Source of the DNA: Candidatus Poribacteria bacterium
GTDB lineage: Bacteria > Poribacteria > WGA-4E > PCPOR2b
Reading direction: 5' to 3'
NCBI GenBank assembly: GCA_028819845.1
Contig: JAPPKS010000035.1
Location: 1 to 64,000, forward strand
Length of the DNA stretch: 64,000 nucleotides
Shown: positions 9,731-18,600 of the stretch, in pieces
Position numbering within the stretch: the stretch's first letter is position 1
How the letters are laid out: each line of letters opens with the position of its first letter
Notes under the pieces: generated by a model
Told to the model about the DNA's origin: nothing
Databases searched by the model: none
Seen by the model: the letters and a program-made list of their open reading frames with translations, nothing else
Program-made: the position numbers and the translations under genes

Positions 9731-10020
9731 AGCGGGTAGTGGAAATCGCTGCGGATGTGCGTTTTACGTCTGGTTTTTTGGTGGGGATGTTTAAGCTGTC
9801 AACTGTGCCGAGGGTGGCAGGCCTGAGCGCGAAAAGGCCGGTTAGGTTGCTCCGCTTCTACCCGCCCGCAGTTGTCAGCATGGACGAGGAGCGTAAATCT
9901 TATGAGTGATTAGTAACAAGAAATGGCGGTTTTGGTGGGAAGTTTGTGAGTGCACTAATCATGTTGCCGTCCACCCGGACAAGGGCATCTCGTTAGATAT
10001 TCATAATTCTGTTAGTGTTT

Positions 10021-10782
10021 CTATTGCGCCGTGTATCCGCCGTCCACGAGAAGATGAGTCCCTGTAACAAATGAAGCGTCATCGGACGCGAGAAACAGGA
10101 TGCCGTGTGCAATTTCCCGCGGGCGGGCAACACGCTTCAGAAGCGCCGGGTCGCCCCACTCTTTTTGCGCGTCTTCAGGCGAAAAATTAAACTCCACCAT
10201 TGCCTGATCAAGCGCCGGTGTATGCGTCACACCCGGACAGATTGCGTTAACCCGAATGTTGAAGGGTGCAAGGTCCATCGCAAGGCATCGCGTGAAATTC
10301 AGCACAGCCGATTTTGAGGTGTTGTAGGGGACATAATCCGGCTGCGCAATAAAGGAGCTGATCGAACCGATATTGACGATTGAACCGACGCCCGCCGCCT
10401 TCATTGCAGGCAGCGCCGCCTTAACACAGAACGCGGGCCCCTTCACGTTGACCGCCAAAATCCGGTCCCAATCCGCTTCCGTCGCGTCTTCAACCCGGCC
10501 GTAAATAAATGCGGCGGCGTTGTTGACGAGGATGTTAATGGTTCCGAAAGCCTCGACTGCCGCATCGGCAATCTTCTGTGCATCTGCCTCTTTGGAAACG
10601 TCCGCTTCAACCGCCACCGCCTCACCAGTTTCCCGCACGAGTTCTGCCGTCTCGTTCGCACCGTCAAGGTTGATGTCGGCGGCAACCACCTTCGCGCCCT
10701 CTTCGGCAAAGAGCTGACACGCGGCGCGTCCAATCCCTGAACCGCCTCCTGTAATAATGGCAACCTTATCTTTGACCCGCAT
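10021..10782 (-). CDS. Short-chain dehydrogenase/reductase (classical SDR, FabG-like)
   Basis: A 253-residue classical SDR using NAD(P)H to oxidise or reduce an alcohol or keto group. All landmark motifs are present: TGGGSGIG near residue 11 (cofactor loop), NNAA near 89, catalytic Ser in NIGSISS near 140, the YxxxK pair in YVPYNTSKSA near 155, and the C-terminal SFVTGTHLLVDGGYT. The acidic residue after the second strand (AADINLDG) suggests NAD(H) preference. A GGA-rich ribosome binding site lies just upstream of the ATG. It is isolated between two non-coding stretches, so its substrate is not indicated by context; sugar or polyol dehydrogenase is plausible given the upstream block. Confidence 0.9.
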   Translation of the reverse strand: MRVKDKVAIITGGGSGIGRAACQLFAEEGAKVVAADINLDGANETAELVRETGEAVAVEADVSKEADAQKIADAAVEAFGTINILVNNAAAFIYGRVEDATEADWDRILAVNVKGPAFCVKAALPAMKAAGVGSIVNIGSISSFIAQPDYVPYNTSKSAVLNFTRCLAMDLAPFNIRVNAICPGVTHTPALDQAMVEFNFSPEDAQKEWGDPALLKRVARPREIAHGILFLASDDASFVTGTHLLVDGGYTAQ

Positions 10783-10909
10783 AGTTTTCCTTTCGTATAT
10801 GAAGTCCTACCCTACAGAACCTAAAGGACTCGCAATTCAAATCTAGTTTTTAAAACCCATATTTGCCAAGAGGATGGATTATGCACCGCACCGTTTCAAC
10901 TATTCAGTT

Positions 10910-10930
10910 CTCCCCCTTGGCAAGGGGGAG
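10910..10930. repeat. Short GC-rich hairpin repeat (CTCCCCCTTGG type)
   Basis: A 9-bp stem, CTCCCCCTT pairing with AAGGGGGAG, with a 3-nt loop. Related sequences occur at 15586-15602 and about 63831-63860, so this is a dispersed hairpin family rather than a gene-specific terminator. The 350 bp between 10783 and 11133 hold this and the next repeat and no gene. Confidence 0.6.
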
Positions 10931-11114
10931 TTAGAGGGGGTACGTTGTGGACGCGCATAAACCCATAGTCCAAGAAATGGTCGTGGTCATCACTTAGACC
11001 ATTACGTTTCCAAAAAATATCGCCGACAATTCTAACATTTTTTAGTCCAGACTGCAATTGCCGCTCAGCTTGAAGCGCCTAGAGCGACAATTCGTAATCT
11101 CCTTCGCTCTCCCT

Positions 11115-11149
11115 AGAAACCGAGTTTTTTTCTTCAAAACTCGGTTTCT
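11115..11149. repeat. Inverted repeat AGAAACCGAGTTTT with 7-nt loop
   Basis: Arms 11115-11128 and 11136-11149 are perfect 14-bp reverse complements. The right arm overlaps the last codons of the minus-strand gene ending at 11134, so the hairpin lies at the 3' end of that mRNA and may stabilise or end it, although there is no run of U after it. A half copy (AAAACTCGGTTTCT) occurs at 15640-15653, so it also appears to be a dispersed sequence. Confidence 0.6.
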
Positions 11150-11445
11150 GCATTCCCTGAATCCCCATCCACTTTCAGATGCGGCGGACGGCAGGTCGGA
11201 CACGGTTTATAATCAATTTGCACCGCATCGGATAGAAAAAACTCCTTATTTTCAAGTCCGACATCACGGCAGCTCCGCCGATGATAATACCCTGATGTAC
11301 CCGTTACAACAACGGTATCATCGCCCGACCCCGTTACAGAAGTGGCTCGGCGATAGATGCCGCACCCAGTGAAATTCACAGTTGCAAGTAAAAACGCTGC
11401 GGCAAACAGATAGACTGCCCAATACCTCCATTTCACCAGTGTCAC
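11134..11445 (-). CDS. Small lipoprotein with a Cys/His cluster
   Basis: A 103-residue hypothetical protein. The N-terminus is a hydrophobic helix ending in a lipobox-like segment (VNFTGCG), predicting a lipoprotein or an anchored exported protein. The mature part carries YHRRSC, then KPCPTCRPP about 30 residues later, a spacing reminiscent of the small Cys/His zinc-binding-like tail (YHxxxC ... PCxxCxP) found at the ends of some exported nucleases and competence proteins. The gene overlaps the stop of the upstream small membrane protein by 4 bp, so the two are probably co-translated. Function unknown; metal binding is an inference from the motif. Confidence 0.6.
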   Translation of the reverse strand: MTLVKWRYWAVYLFAAAFLLATVNFTGCGIYRRATSVTGSGDDTVVVTGTSGYYHRRSCRDVGLENKEFFLSDAVQIDYKPCPTCRPPHLKVDGDSGNAETEF

Positions 11446-11741
11446 CCCCTTTTCACCGCAAATTGAGCTAATGCTGCTTGAAGCTCTTGTAGGTTAGGTA
11501 GAGCGGAAGTCCCGTTATCTTTCTCGGTCTCGTGCGGTCGCTCCTTGGCGGAAAACTTCCGCGGCGGCAGGCGAAAATCATCACTGCCATGAGCCGGCAA
11601 CTCTGGTAGGAAATCATCGCCCGATTCGCCGATGTCCCCTAATCTCTCCACCGCCCAAATATAATAAATCACAGAACCGGCGATAAGCGCAACACCAACA
11701 ACGAACATCAAGATGACCGCCGCATTATACCATTTTCTCAT
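11442..11741 (-). CDS. Small single-pass membrane protein
   Basis: A 99-residue hypothetical protein with one N-terminal transmembrane helix (AAVILMFVVGVALIAGSVIYYIW) followed by an acidic then Pro/Arg-rich tail (DDFLPELPAHGSDDF, LPPRKF) and a short helical end. A purine-rich site precedes the ATG. Its stop overlaps the start of the Cys-rich lipoprotein by 4 bp, marking a two-gene operon. I do not recognise the family; the operon arrangement is the main support that it is real. Confidence 0.55.
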   Translation of the reverse strand: MRKWYNAAVILMFVVGVALIAGSVIYYIWAVERLGDIGESGDDFLPELPAHGSDDFRLPPRKFSAKERPHETEKDNGTSALPNLQELQAALAQFAVKRG

Positions 11742-11827
11742 CGTCCGCCCCTCCCTCGGAATTCGGCGAATAGATTTGCCTCAATTCTTTGGTCAAGAAA
11801 ACCGGTGCGGAGTTTTTCCACACTCGC

Positions 11828-12778
11828 CTATTTTTCCTTCCGAAAAATCAAAATAAACTGATGTAGTTGGTTGGACACATATGCGTACGGATAGCCGAAC
11901 GGATAGAGTTTAAGCGACTTGTCGTACCAGATTTTATACCCGCGGAACCGGAGATTCGGTATTTGCGCCAATGTATTGACCACATCGGCATGGATGAGGT
12001 TGTGGTATTCATCCGTCGGTTGGAGGTCTTTACAGAAGACCAAAACGTATCCTTTGACATTTAAGTATTTCATGGATTGCGCGATAACGGATTTTAAGGC
12101 GTCGTAAAACTGTTCTGCCGGCATGTTTCCGAGGTCGTCCGCTTCATCCGTAAACGGCGTAGGCGAATCATCCCCGGTTTTCTTCTTCCGTTCGCCGGTG
12201 CGCTTTCTTGAGAGCATATCCCCATACGGCGGATCGGTCAGAATCAGATCGAAATGGTAATCCTCGCCGTTAAAAATCTCTTCAAGATGCCTCGAATCGC
12301 CGCGGTAAACCGTCTGAGGTTCTAAATTCAACGTTTCGGACGCGCTCTGGTATAGGTCGAGATACGACTGGGACAGTTCCACACCCACGCCCCGGCGCCC
12401 TGCCATCGAACAACCCAACAACGTGCCGCCGACGCCCGCAAACGGATCGAACACCCAACCATCATGTTTGGTAAAAAATTCGATGAGCCGCTTCATCAGT
12501 TGCGGCGGCTTCGGTGACGGATGCCGCTTTCGGATGTGATGGGCATACCCGGCTTCACCGGATGTCGGGTAGAACGTGTCAATGATGGGCGACTGATACG
12601 CCGCCCACTGCTCCTCCGGCAGGTCGTTGAGGAACTCACCTGAGAGCAGGTCAGGCTCTCCTTCAATCAAGTCGATTGAATTTAAAAAATAGACCCATTC
12701 TCTGCCGGTTAAGTCGTTGAGCCTATTGCGCGCATCCGGCACTCCTCTTGGTGTTTCCGTCTCACTTCGATTGGACAT
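11828..12778 (-). CDS. Site-specific DNA methyltransferase (N4-cytosine/N6-adenine class)
   Basis: A 316-residue AdoMet-dependent DNA methyltransferase that modifies an exocyclic amino group. The AdoMet-binding motif FDPFAGVGGT is at residues 110-119 and the catalytic DPPY tetrad at 182-185, in the order of a TRM11-like/alpha-gamma arrangement. A His/Pro-rich stretch before motif I (HHIRKRHPSPKPP) is common in small orphan methylases that recognise DNA without a large target domain. The start overlaps the upstream adenine methylase by 17 bp, so the two are coupled. No endonuclease gene is adjacent. The target sequence and the modified base cannot be read from the sequence. Confidence 0.88.
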   Translation of the reverse strand: MSNRSETETPRGVPDARNRLNDLTGREWVYFLNSIDLIEGEPDLLSGEFLNDLPEEQWAAYQSPIIDTFYPTSGEAGYAHHIRKRHPSPKPPQLMKRLIEFFTKHDGWVFDPFAGVGGTLLGCSMAGRRGVGVELSQSYLDLYQSASETLNLEPQTVYRGDSRHLEEIFNGEDYHFDLILTDPPYGDMLSRKRTGERKKKTGDDSPTPFTDEADDLGNMPAEQFYDALKSVIAQSMKYLNVKGYVLVFCKDLQPTDEYHNLIHADVVNTLAQIPNLRFRGYKIWYDKSLKLYPFGYPYAYVSNQLHQFILIFRKEK

Positions 12779-13832
12779 AGAACAGATACTCTTGTACGAG
12801 GTTATTATTTTTTTGCGCGCCGGTGGAGCTGCTTTTGAAGCGGCGGTAATCGATGGGAATCAGTTCAGGCGCCTCCCCTTTTTGACTGAGAACCCCAAGT
12901 ATCTCCGCACTGCCCATAATGCCTTCGCTGTTATAACTCACGATGATGTGCTTTGCTCGCGCTCGCGCGATTAACGCCGCAAACGCTGGCAGACACGCGC
13001 TCTTTGAGCAGTACGCAGACTTCTCCGCTTCGGAATATGGCCGCATCCCCGTTTTGCCGTAAACAAATGGATTGTCATATCGGGCTATAGTTTCGAGGAG
13101 ATGATAGTTCGAAATATATTGGCGGCTATTATACGGCGGATCAATGTAGAGAATGTCGCAGTCAATCCGCCCAATGAGTCGGTTTGCATCCTCCTGATAG
13201 ACGGCATGTTCCTTGTCCGATGCAATCGGTGTAAACGGTTCAAGCGTTAGGTCCTTGAAGGTTCTCGCGTCCCAGTCTTTGAGATACGCGCCGTATGTCC
13301 CAGAGATGTTGGTCACTTTCGAGACCGCCTCCAGAAGCGAAAGTAGGAGGGTATAATACTCGTCTTCGGTGATTGTCCCATCCTCCCGCCACGCTTCAAT
13401 CTGCTGCCTAACTGAGTCGACCTTCTGTCCGTTACTATCGGAGAGGTACTGTCGGTTGTAGACGTTTTCCCCGCCCGGACAGTATGTATTGTAGATAAAG
13501 CCATCGGTGGTTGCCTCTAGCTGGTTCAAATAGTTCAATACGTTCGTGTACGAATCCATCCCATTAAAAAGGTTTGACGGGTGAGCCACTGGGAGTTCCG
13601 TTAACTTGTTGAAAGCGGGTGTATGGCTGTATTGAATCAGCGCGCGTCCAAAGACATAAGCGAGGTAGAGCAGATCGTTGGATATAATCTGAAACCCTAG
13701 TCTCTTGAAATGCGCCGCGACCGAATGCGTGCCGGCAAAAAGATCACAAAAAACACCTTCCCGCGGACAGTGCGTTCGCACGACCTCCTCAATAGAAGAC
13801 AGTAGATTGTTTTTGCAACCGATATATCTCAT
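12762..13832 (-). CDS. D12-class DNA adenine methyltransferase (Dam-like)
   Basis: A 356-residue N6-adenine methyltransferase. It begins MRYIGCKNNLL, the K-x-x-L start typical of the D12 class. AdoMet motif I is CDLFAGTHSVAAHF at residues 29-42, and the catalytic DPPYNSRQY is at 231-239. The middle region (about 80-200) should hold the target recognition part. Length is slightly above that of a typical Dam. It is the first gene of a two-methylase operon with a 17-bp overlap into the next gene. It may be the modification arm of a restriction system whose nuclease is elsewhere, or an orphan regulatory methylase; the defence island 2 kb away makes the former possible. Confidence 0.88.
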   Translation of the reverse strand: MRYIGCKNNLLSSIEEVVRTHCPREGVFCDLFAGTHSVAAHFKRLGFQIISNDLLYLAYVFGRALIQYSHTPAFNKLTELPVAHPSNLFNGMDSYTNVLNYLNQLEATTDGFIYNTYCPGGENVYNRQYLSDSNGQKVDSVRQQIEAWREDGTITEDEYYTLLLSLLEAVSKVTNISGTYGAYLKDWDARTFKDLTLEPFTPIASDKEHAVYQEDANRLIGRIDCDILYIDPPYNSRQYISNYHLLETIARYDNPFVYGKTGMRPYSEAEKSAYCSKSACLPAFAALIARARAKHIIVSYNSEGIMGSAEILGVLSQKGEAPELIPIDYRRFKSSSTGAQKNNNLVQEYLFYVQSK

Positions 13833-14008
13833 AGCCGCTGCCGCTTCAAATCGGTTTTTGCAGGTTTGATTGCGTTAGAAATGCCGCAAGAGGCAGCGTA
13901 ACCCAACGCGTGCTGGTTGTTCCGATGCGTTCAGTTTATTGCATTCGGCGCCGGCTTCCGAGAAAACCAACATTCTTGTATCCTTCTGATAATATCCCTG
14001 CCCATACC

Positions 14009-14350
14009 CTATGACGGCTTGTCGCCTCTCTGATGATCGAAATCATCAGGCGCTTCCTTCTTTTCTATGACTTTAATGAGGTGATAGGAATATCGCCCGG
14101 CGTCCTGAATGGGTCCGCGGTCTTCTAACCTGACTTCGAGGGTATAAAAATATCCCGGCTCAAAATTAAAGCCCTGAATCGATTCGTAGAAAAATTCCCA
14201 ACGGCCTGAATCCGCGTTGTACTCAAGGTAACAGTCCTGTTCGACAAATCCTTGGCACCGCACCTCGTAGGGCCCCAACGTCAATGTCTCAATATGCTCC
14301 CCGCCGCAGGCGCAAAAAACCGCTAACGCCGCCATCAACAACAATCTCAT
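14009..14350 (-). CDS. DUF4377-like lipoprotein, copy 2
   Basis: A lipoprotein of 113 residues with a short signal (MRLLLMAALAVF) and lipobox Cys (CACGG). The mature part has a Cys pair (VRCQGFVEQDCYLEY), W-E-F-F-Y and EPGYFYTLEVRLED, the pattern of DUF4377 domains. The ATG at 14350 is preferred over the one at 14356 because GGAGG lies 7 nt upstream and because it aligns exactly with the start of its paralogue. The neighbour just upstream (14405-14749) is a close tandem copy, with the same ending (DDFDHxRGDKP). DUF4377 is also found in HslJ/META-related stress lipoproteins, but its function is unclear. Confidence 0.75.
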   Translation of the reverse strand: MRLLLMAALAVFCACGGEHIETLTLGPYEVRCQGFVEQDCYLEYNADSGRWEFFYESIQGFNFEPGYFYTLEVRLEDRGPIQDAGRYSYHLIKVIEKKEAPDDFDHQRGDKPS

Positions 14351-14404
14351 TTTCATTCCTCCGAATCCCGTGTGTGACAGATGCTCAATTCTCCATAGCC
14401 TCTG

Positions 14405-14749
14405 CTACTCGGGCTTGTCGCCTCTTTTGTGGTCGAAATCATCCGGCGCTTTCTTCTTGTCCAATATCTTTACGAGGTGGTAATCGTATCGTCCGGCATC
14501 TTGGTATTCGGTGCCAATGTCTTCTAACCTGACTTCAAGCGTGTAAAAGTATCCCGGTTCAAAATCAAAGCCGCTAATCGCATCGTAGAAAAACTCCCAG
14601 CGTTCTGAGTCCGCGTTGTATTCGAGGTAACAATCCTGCTCAAAAGCCCCTACACACGGCACCTCGTAAGGTCCCAGCGTCATTATCTCGATATGTTCCT
14701 CGCCGCACGCACACAATAGCACCAATACGAGCACCAACAGAATTCTCAT
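14405..14749 (-). CDS. DUF4377-like lipoprotein, copy 1
   Basis: A 114-residue lipoprotein, tandem paralogue of the gene at 14009-14350. Signal MRILLVLVLVLL then lipobox CACGE; mature Cys pair (VPCVGAFEQDCYLEY), WEFFYDAI, EPGYFYTLEVRLED. The start at 14749 is chosen because AGGAGG lies 7 nt upstream. The frame is open further upstream to 14872, but that extension has no signal peptide logic and would bury the lipobox. The two copies are separated by 54 bp and likely share a transcript. Probably anchored in the outer membrane; role unknown. Confidence 0.75.
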   Translation of the reverse strand: MRILLVLVLVLLCACGEEHIEIMTLGPYEVPCVGAFEQDCYLEYNADSERWEFFYDAISGFDFEPGYFYTLEVRLEDIGTEYQDAGRYDYHLVKILDKKKAPDDFDHKRGDKPE

Positions 14750-14922
14750 CGTTGCACCTCCTAATTCATTTCTGATAGAATTACCGTTCCGTACGTGCAA
14801 ACGCAACACCCAACCCACCCGATGACAGCATACACCAAAATCAGTACACCTGCAAGCCATTTCACTAAACACAGCTCAATCCGCGTCGGCGTCCTATTCT
14901 TACCTCAATTCATTGATTTTGC

Positions 14923-14950
14923 TTGACTTGAGTGAGAGGTGTCGTATAAT
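14923..14950 (+). promoter_or_regulatory. Sigma70-type promoter TTGACT-N16-TATAAT
   Basis: A -35 TTGACT at 14923-14928 and a perfect -10 TATAAT at 14945-14950, spaced 16 bp, on the plus strand. The expected start of transcription is near 14957, about 75 nt before the ATG of the hypothetical gene at 15033. Confidence 0.65.
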
Positions 14951-15032
14951 TATCGGACCTTAAATCCGTATTCGTTTCTGACTACAGGAATTTCCGTGTG
15001 GGTCTCCAAAGCGTCGGTGGGAGATAAATAAA

Positions 15033-15443
15033 ATGAAACACTCTGATTTGCGAGATCTGCCGTTGTCCGTTCAATACCTAACCACACCCGTTGGGAGTGC
15101 TGTAGGTCAAGTCGAAAATAAGAATGTCGCTGATGGTGCGAGAAGAATCCTATGGATCTTAACAGAAATTAGCCTAACCTTCCAAAGCCGAGGGGTTGAC
15201 TTGGATTGCCTTCCCCAAATTCATGCTTTTTCCATACAAGACGGTTCGTTACTCATCGAATGGATATTTGATGATTTTAGAGTCGGTTTTAGTATAGAGC
15301 CAATTCCTTCTGAATCAAGTTGGTATCTAGTATCGAACGCAAAATTAGGAGATATAAGCGTAGCCGGACATATTTCTCAACACGAATCTGAGACCCAAAT
15401 TCTAATGTCGACGCTCTTGACTTTCATTATTTTGCATGTCTAA
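15033..15443 (+). CDS. Hypothetical protein, stand-alone transcription unit
   Basis: A 136-residue protein I do not recognise. It has no signal peptide. The middle alternates beta strands (AFSIQDGSLLIEWIFDDFRVGFSIEPI, SWYLVSNAKLGDISVAGHI) and the C-terminus is a short hydrophobic helix (LMSTLLTFIILHV). It has its own promoter (14923-14950) and its own strong terminator (15481-15515), so it is expressed separately from the island genes downstream. Position at the edge of a defence island makes a defence or immunity role imaginable, but nothing in the sequence proves that. Confidence 0.6.
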   Translation: MKHSDLRDLPLSVQYLTTPVGSAVGQVENKNVADGARRILWILTEISLTFQSRGVDLDCLPQIHAFSIQDGSLLIEWIFDDFRVGFSIEPIPSESSWYLVSNAKLGDISVAGHISQHESETQILMSTLLTFIILHV

Positions 15444-15480
15444 TTGTAGTATGGAGTAAATCCAATCGTTCTTGTCAATT

Positions 15481-15515
15481 GGGGTTGTCATGATTGCTAG
15501 GCAACCCCTTTTTTT
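15481..15515 (+). terminator. Rho-independent terminator
   Basis: A GGGGTTG stem (15481-15487) pairs with CAACCCC (15502-15508), directly followed by seven T on the plus strand. It closes the single-gene unit at 15033-15443 and insulates the methyltransferase gene downstream. Confidence 0.8.
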
Positions 15516-15585
15516 CTTCTACGGAGTCCTGTCACGCCCTGCCTACTTCTGCATTCCCTTTGCCAAGGAGAAGAACAATTATCCC

Positions 15586-15602
15586 CCTCCTTACCAAGGA
15601 GG
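15586..15602. repeat. Short hairpin repeat (CCTCCTT-ACC-AAGGAGG)
   Basis: A perfect 7-bp stem with a 3-nt loop, member of the same dispersed hairpin family as 10910-10930. It is followed at 15640-15653 by a half copy of the AAAACTCGGTTTCT repeat, so two dispersed families sit together just upstream of the island's first large gene. Confidence 0.5.
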
Positions 15603-15683
15603 AGGAGGTTCATAACACGCAACCTAGCTAATTTTTCAAAAAACTCGGTTTCTCCCAACTGACCATCACAAATAGAGGCACCC

Positions 15684-18600
15684 ATGCCAAACTATCTCAC
15701 ACAACATCAAAGAATCCTAGAAATCCTCCAGAACTTCCGCGGCATCGAACCCCTCAAAAAACTGTTCTGGTCCGAGCTAAACTACGACCAGCGCAACGCC
15801 CCGCTCTCCTATCAAGGCGGAGACGCCCTCGCCAACGATCCAATCCTTCTCGCCGCCGGCGGAACGGACGGCGCTTTTCATATCATCTACGTCCATCTCA
15901 ATACTGACCGCCTGCTCCTGACGGCGGAACGCCCCATCATCTCGCGCCTCTTGGGTAACCACCCTTACGCCATGTTTGTTTTTAGCAACCGTGAACAGAC
16001 GCACTGGCATTTCGTCAATATCAAATACGATACGGACGACGCTAAAAAACGCCGCATGTACCGCCGCATCACAATCAGCCCCTACGAAAAACTCCGCACC
16101 GCGTCCGAGCGGATTGCCATGCTCGACCTGGAATCCATCAGTCCCATTCTCGAAACCATTCAACCCCTCGACATCCAGACCCGCCACGAATCAGCTTTCG
16201 ATGTCGAAGCCGTCACAAAGCAATTCTTTGAAGACTACAAATCCGTCTTTGACAATCTGCAGAAAGACTTGAAAGATCAGACGGACGAACGTGGGTGGGC
16301 GCACGATTATTCCCTACAATTCCTCAACCGCTGCATGTTCCTCTACTTCATCCAGCGCAAACGTTGGCTCGGTGACGATTCCGGCTTTCTGCGGACGTTT
16401 TGGGAGAGCTACTGTTCCGCAAACCAGCCGGACGATTCGTTTGTCGAGCGTTGGCTCAACGTCCTCTTCTTCGAGGCGTTTAACAAAAGATTCCACGGCG
16501 GACACCGCCAGTTTCCGGACGAAATCAGAAAAGCGCTGGCGTCGGCTCCCTACCTCAACGGCGGTCTGTTCACCGAGAACGCCCTCGACGAGTCACACCA
16601 TTTCCATATTTCTGATTCCCGCTTCGTGCGTATTTTCGATTTTCTTGAAAACTACAACTTCACTATCGCCGAAGACAGCCCGCTCGATCAGGAGGTCGCC
16701 GTCGATCCGGAGATGATCGGTAAGGTCTACGAAAGCCTCGTTAACGTCTCGGCGGAGACCGATGAACGCGGCGACGCCGGCATCTTCTACACGCCGCGCA
16801 CCGAGATTGACCTGATGTGCCGCCTCGCGCTGGTGGACAACCTTGCGAATCACTTGGGAGAGGAACACAAACCGGCGCTTTACCAAGCCGTGTTCGCCTT
16901 CGACCCGGACGACAAAACCGACGCCGATCAGAGGCTCATCGAAGCAAAACTTTGGAATCCGATTGGAGAGCGGCTAAGCGATATCGCAATTGTAGATCCC
17001 GCCTGCGGTTCCGGCGCTTTCCTCGTCGGGATGCTCCAAATCCTCGACGACCTGCGCGAAAGAGCCAATCGAGCGCTTGGACGGGAAGCATCCAGCTTCG
17101 ACCGCAAGAAGGCAATTATCGGAAGCAACCTCTACGGCGTGGACGTGATGGAGTGGGCATGCCACGTCGCGGAGTTGCGGCTCTGGCTGGCGCTCATCAT
17201 TGACGCAGAGTTTTCCACCGTTGAACTCCAATTGCGCAACGAGCCGCTGCTCCCGCACTTCTCCTTTAACATACGATGCGGCGACAGCCTTGTCCAAGAA
17301 ATCGGCGGCATGAACCTCGCCCAAATCCGTGCTGATTTCAGCGAGATACCAAAATCCTTAAAAGCCCGTACCACCCGCCTCAAAAATGAAAAGCTAAAGT
17401 TCTTTAACAATGACAGGACTTGTCATTACGATTCCGAACAGGAACTCAAACAAGAGGAAAAGAAGCTCTTCCAAGCCCTTATAGATACACGTGCCGAAGA
17501 TATCAAAAAGCAGATTGGCGATTTGCAGGAGCTTATTGAAGGACCAAGAGCGCAACAGATCCGGCTTGATGGCACAATCGAAGAGAGAATTGCTCACCAA
17601 TTTGAACTGGAGGCGGCGGAGTGGCGGAAACAGATTGAAACTTTGACTATAGACCGTGGCCGGCTTGTCCAAGCTCACGGCGCCCTCGCAGACGCGCGAA
17701 CATTGCCGTTTGTGTGGGACATCGCCTTTGTCGAAATCTTTGCTGACGACAGACGCGGGTTCGATATGGTTATTGGCAACCCGCCGTATGTCCGGCAGGA
17801 GAATATTTTGGATCCGAAACTATCGCGCGAAGAAATGACAGACGCACAAAAGAAGGTGTTCAATAAGACACGTAAGGCAAAACTCGCCCGATCCGTGTAT
17901 CAAGCCTACCCGCGCTATTTCGGTTACAAACGCGAAAAGGATGTCAAACCGGATAACCCGTCCGCCGCCGTCTCACAAAAACTCGACGCCAAAAGCGACC
18001 TCTACATTTACTTCTATTTCCACGGGCTTTCACTTCTCAATCCCAAGGGGTCGTTCTGTTTCATTACGTCCAATTCGTGGCTCGATGTCGGCTACGGAAA
18101 AGACCTCCAGGAGTTCACCCTCAAGCACTGCCGCATCAAACAGATTATCGACAATCGCGCGCGGCGTTCCTTCGCATCCGCCGATGTGAACACCGTCATC
18201 TGTCTCTTCTCCGCGCCCGACGAAAGTCGCCAGTCGGGGTTGGACTGTACGGCAAGATTCGTCTCCTTCAATACCCCTTTTGAAGCCATCCTAGATCCCG
18301 TGATTTTCTATGAGATTGAAACCGCCCCGGAACGCGACAGCACACCCGAACACCGCGTCGATCCAGTCTCTCAAAAAACGCTTTTGGAACGAGGTATTGT
18401 TGGCGCTTCTCCCAAACCGAAATACGCGGGCGACAAGTGGGGCGGAAAGTACCTCCGCGCACCGGACATCTACTGGACAATCCTGGAGAAAGGCAAAGAC
18501 AAACTAGTGAGGTTAGGCGACATCGCCGAGGTACGTTTCGGCATAAAGACAGGGGCAAACAGGTTTTTTTTCCTTGATGACGAAGCAATTCGACATTGGG

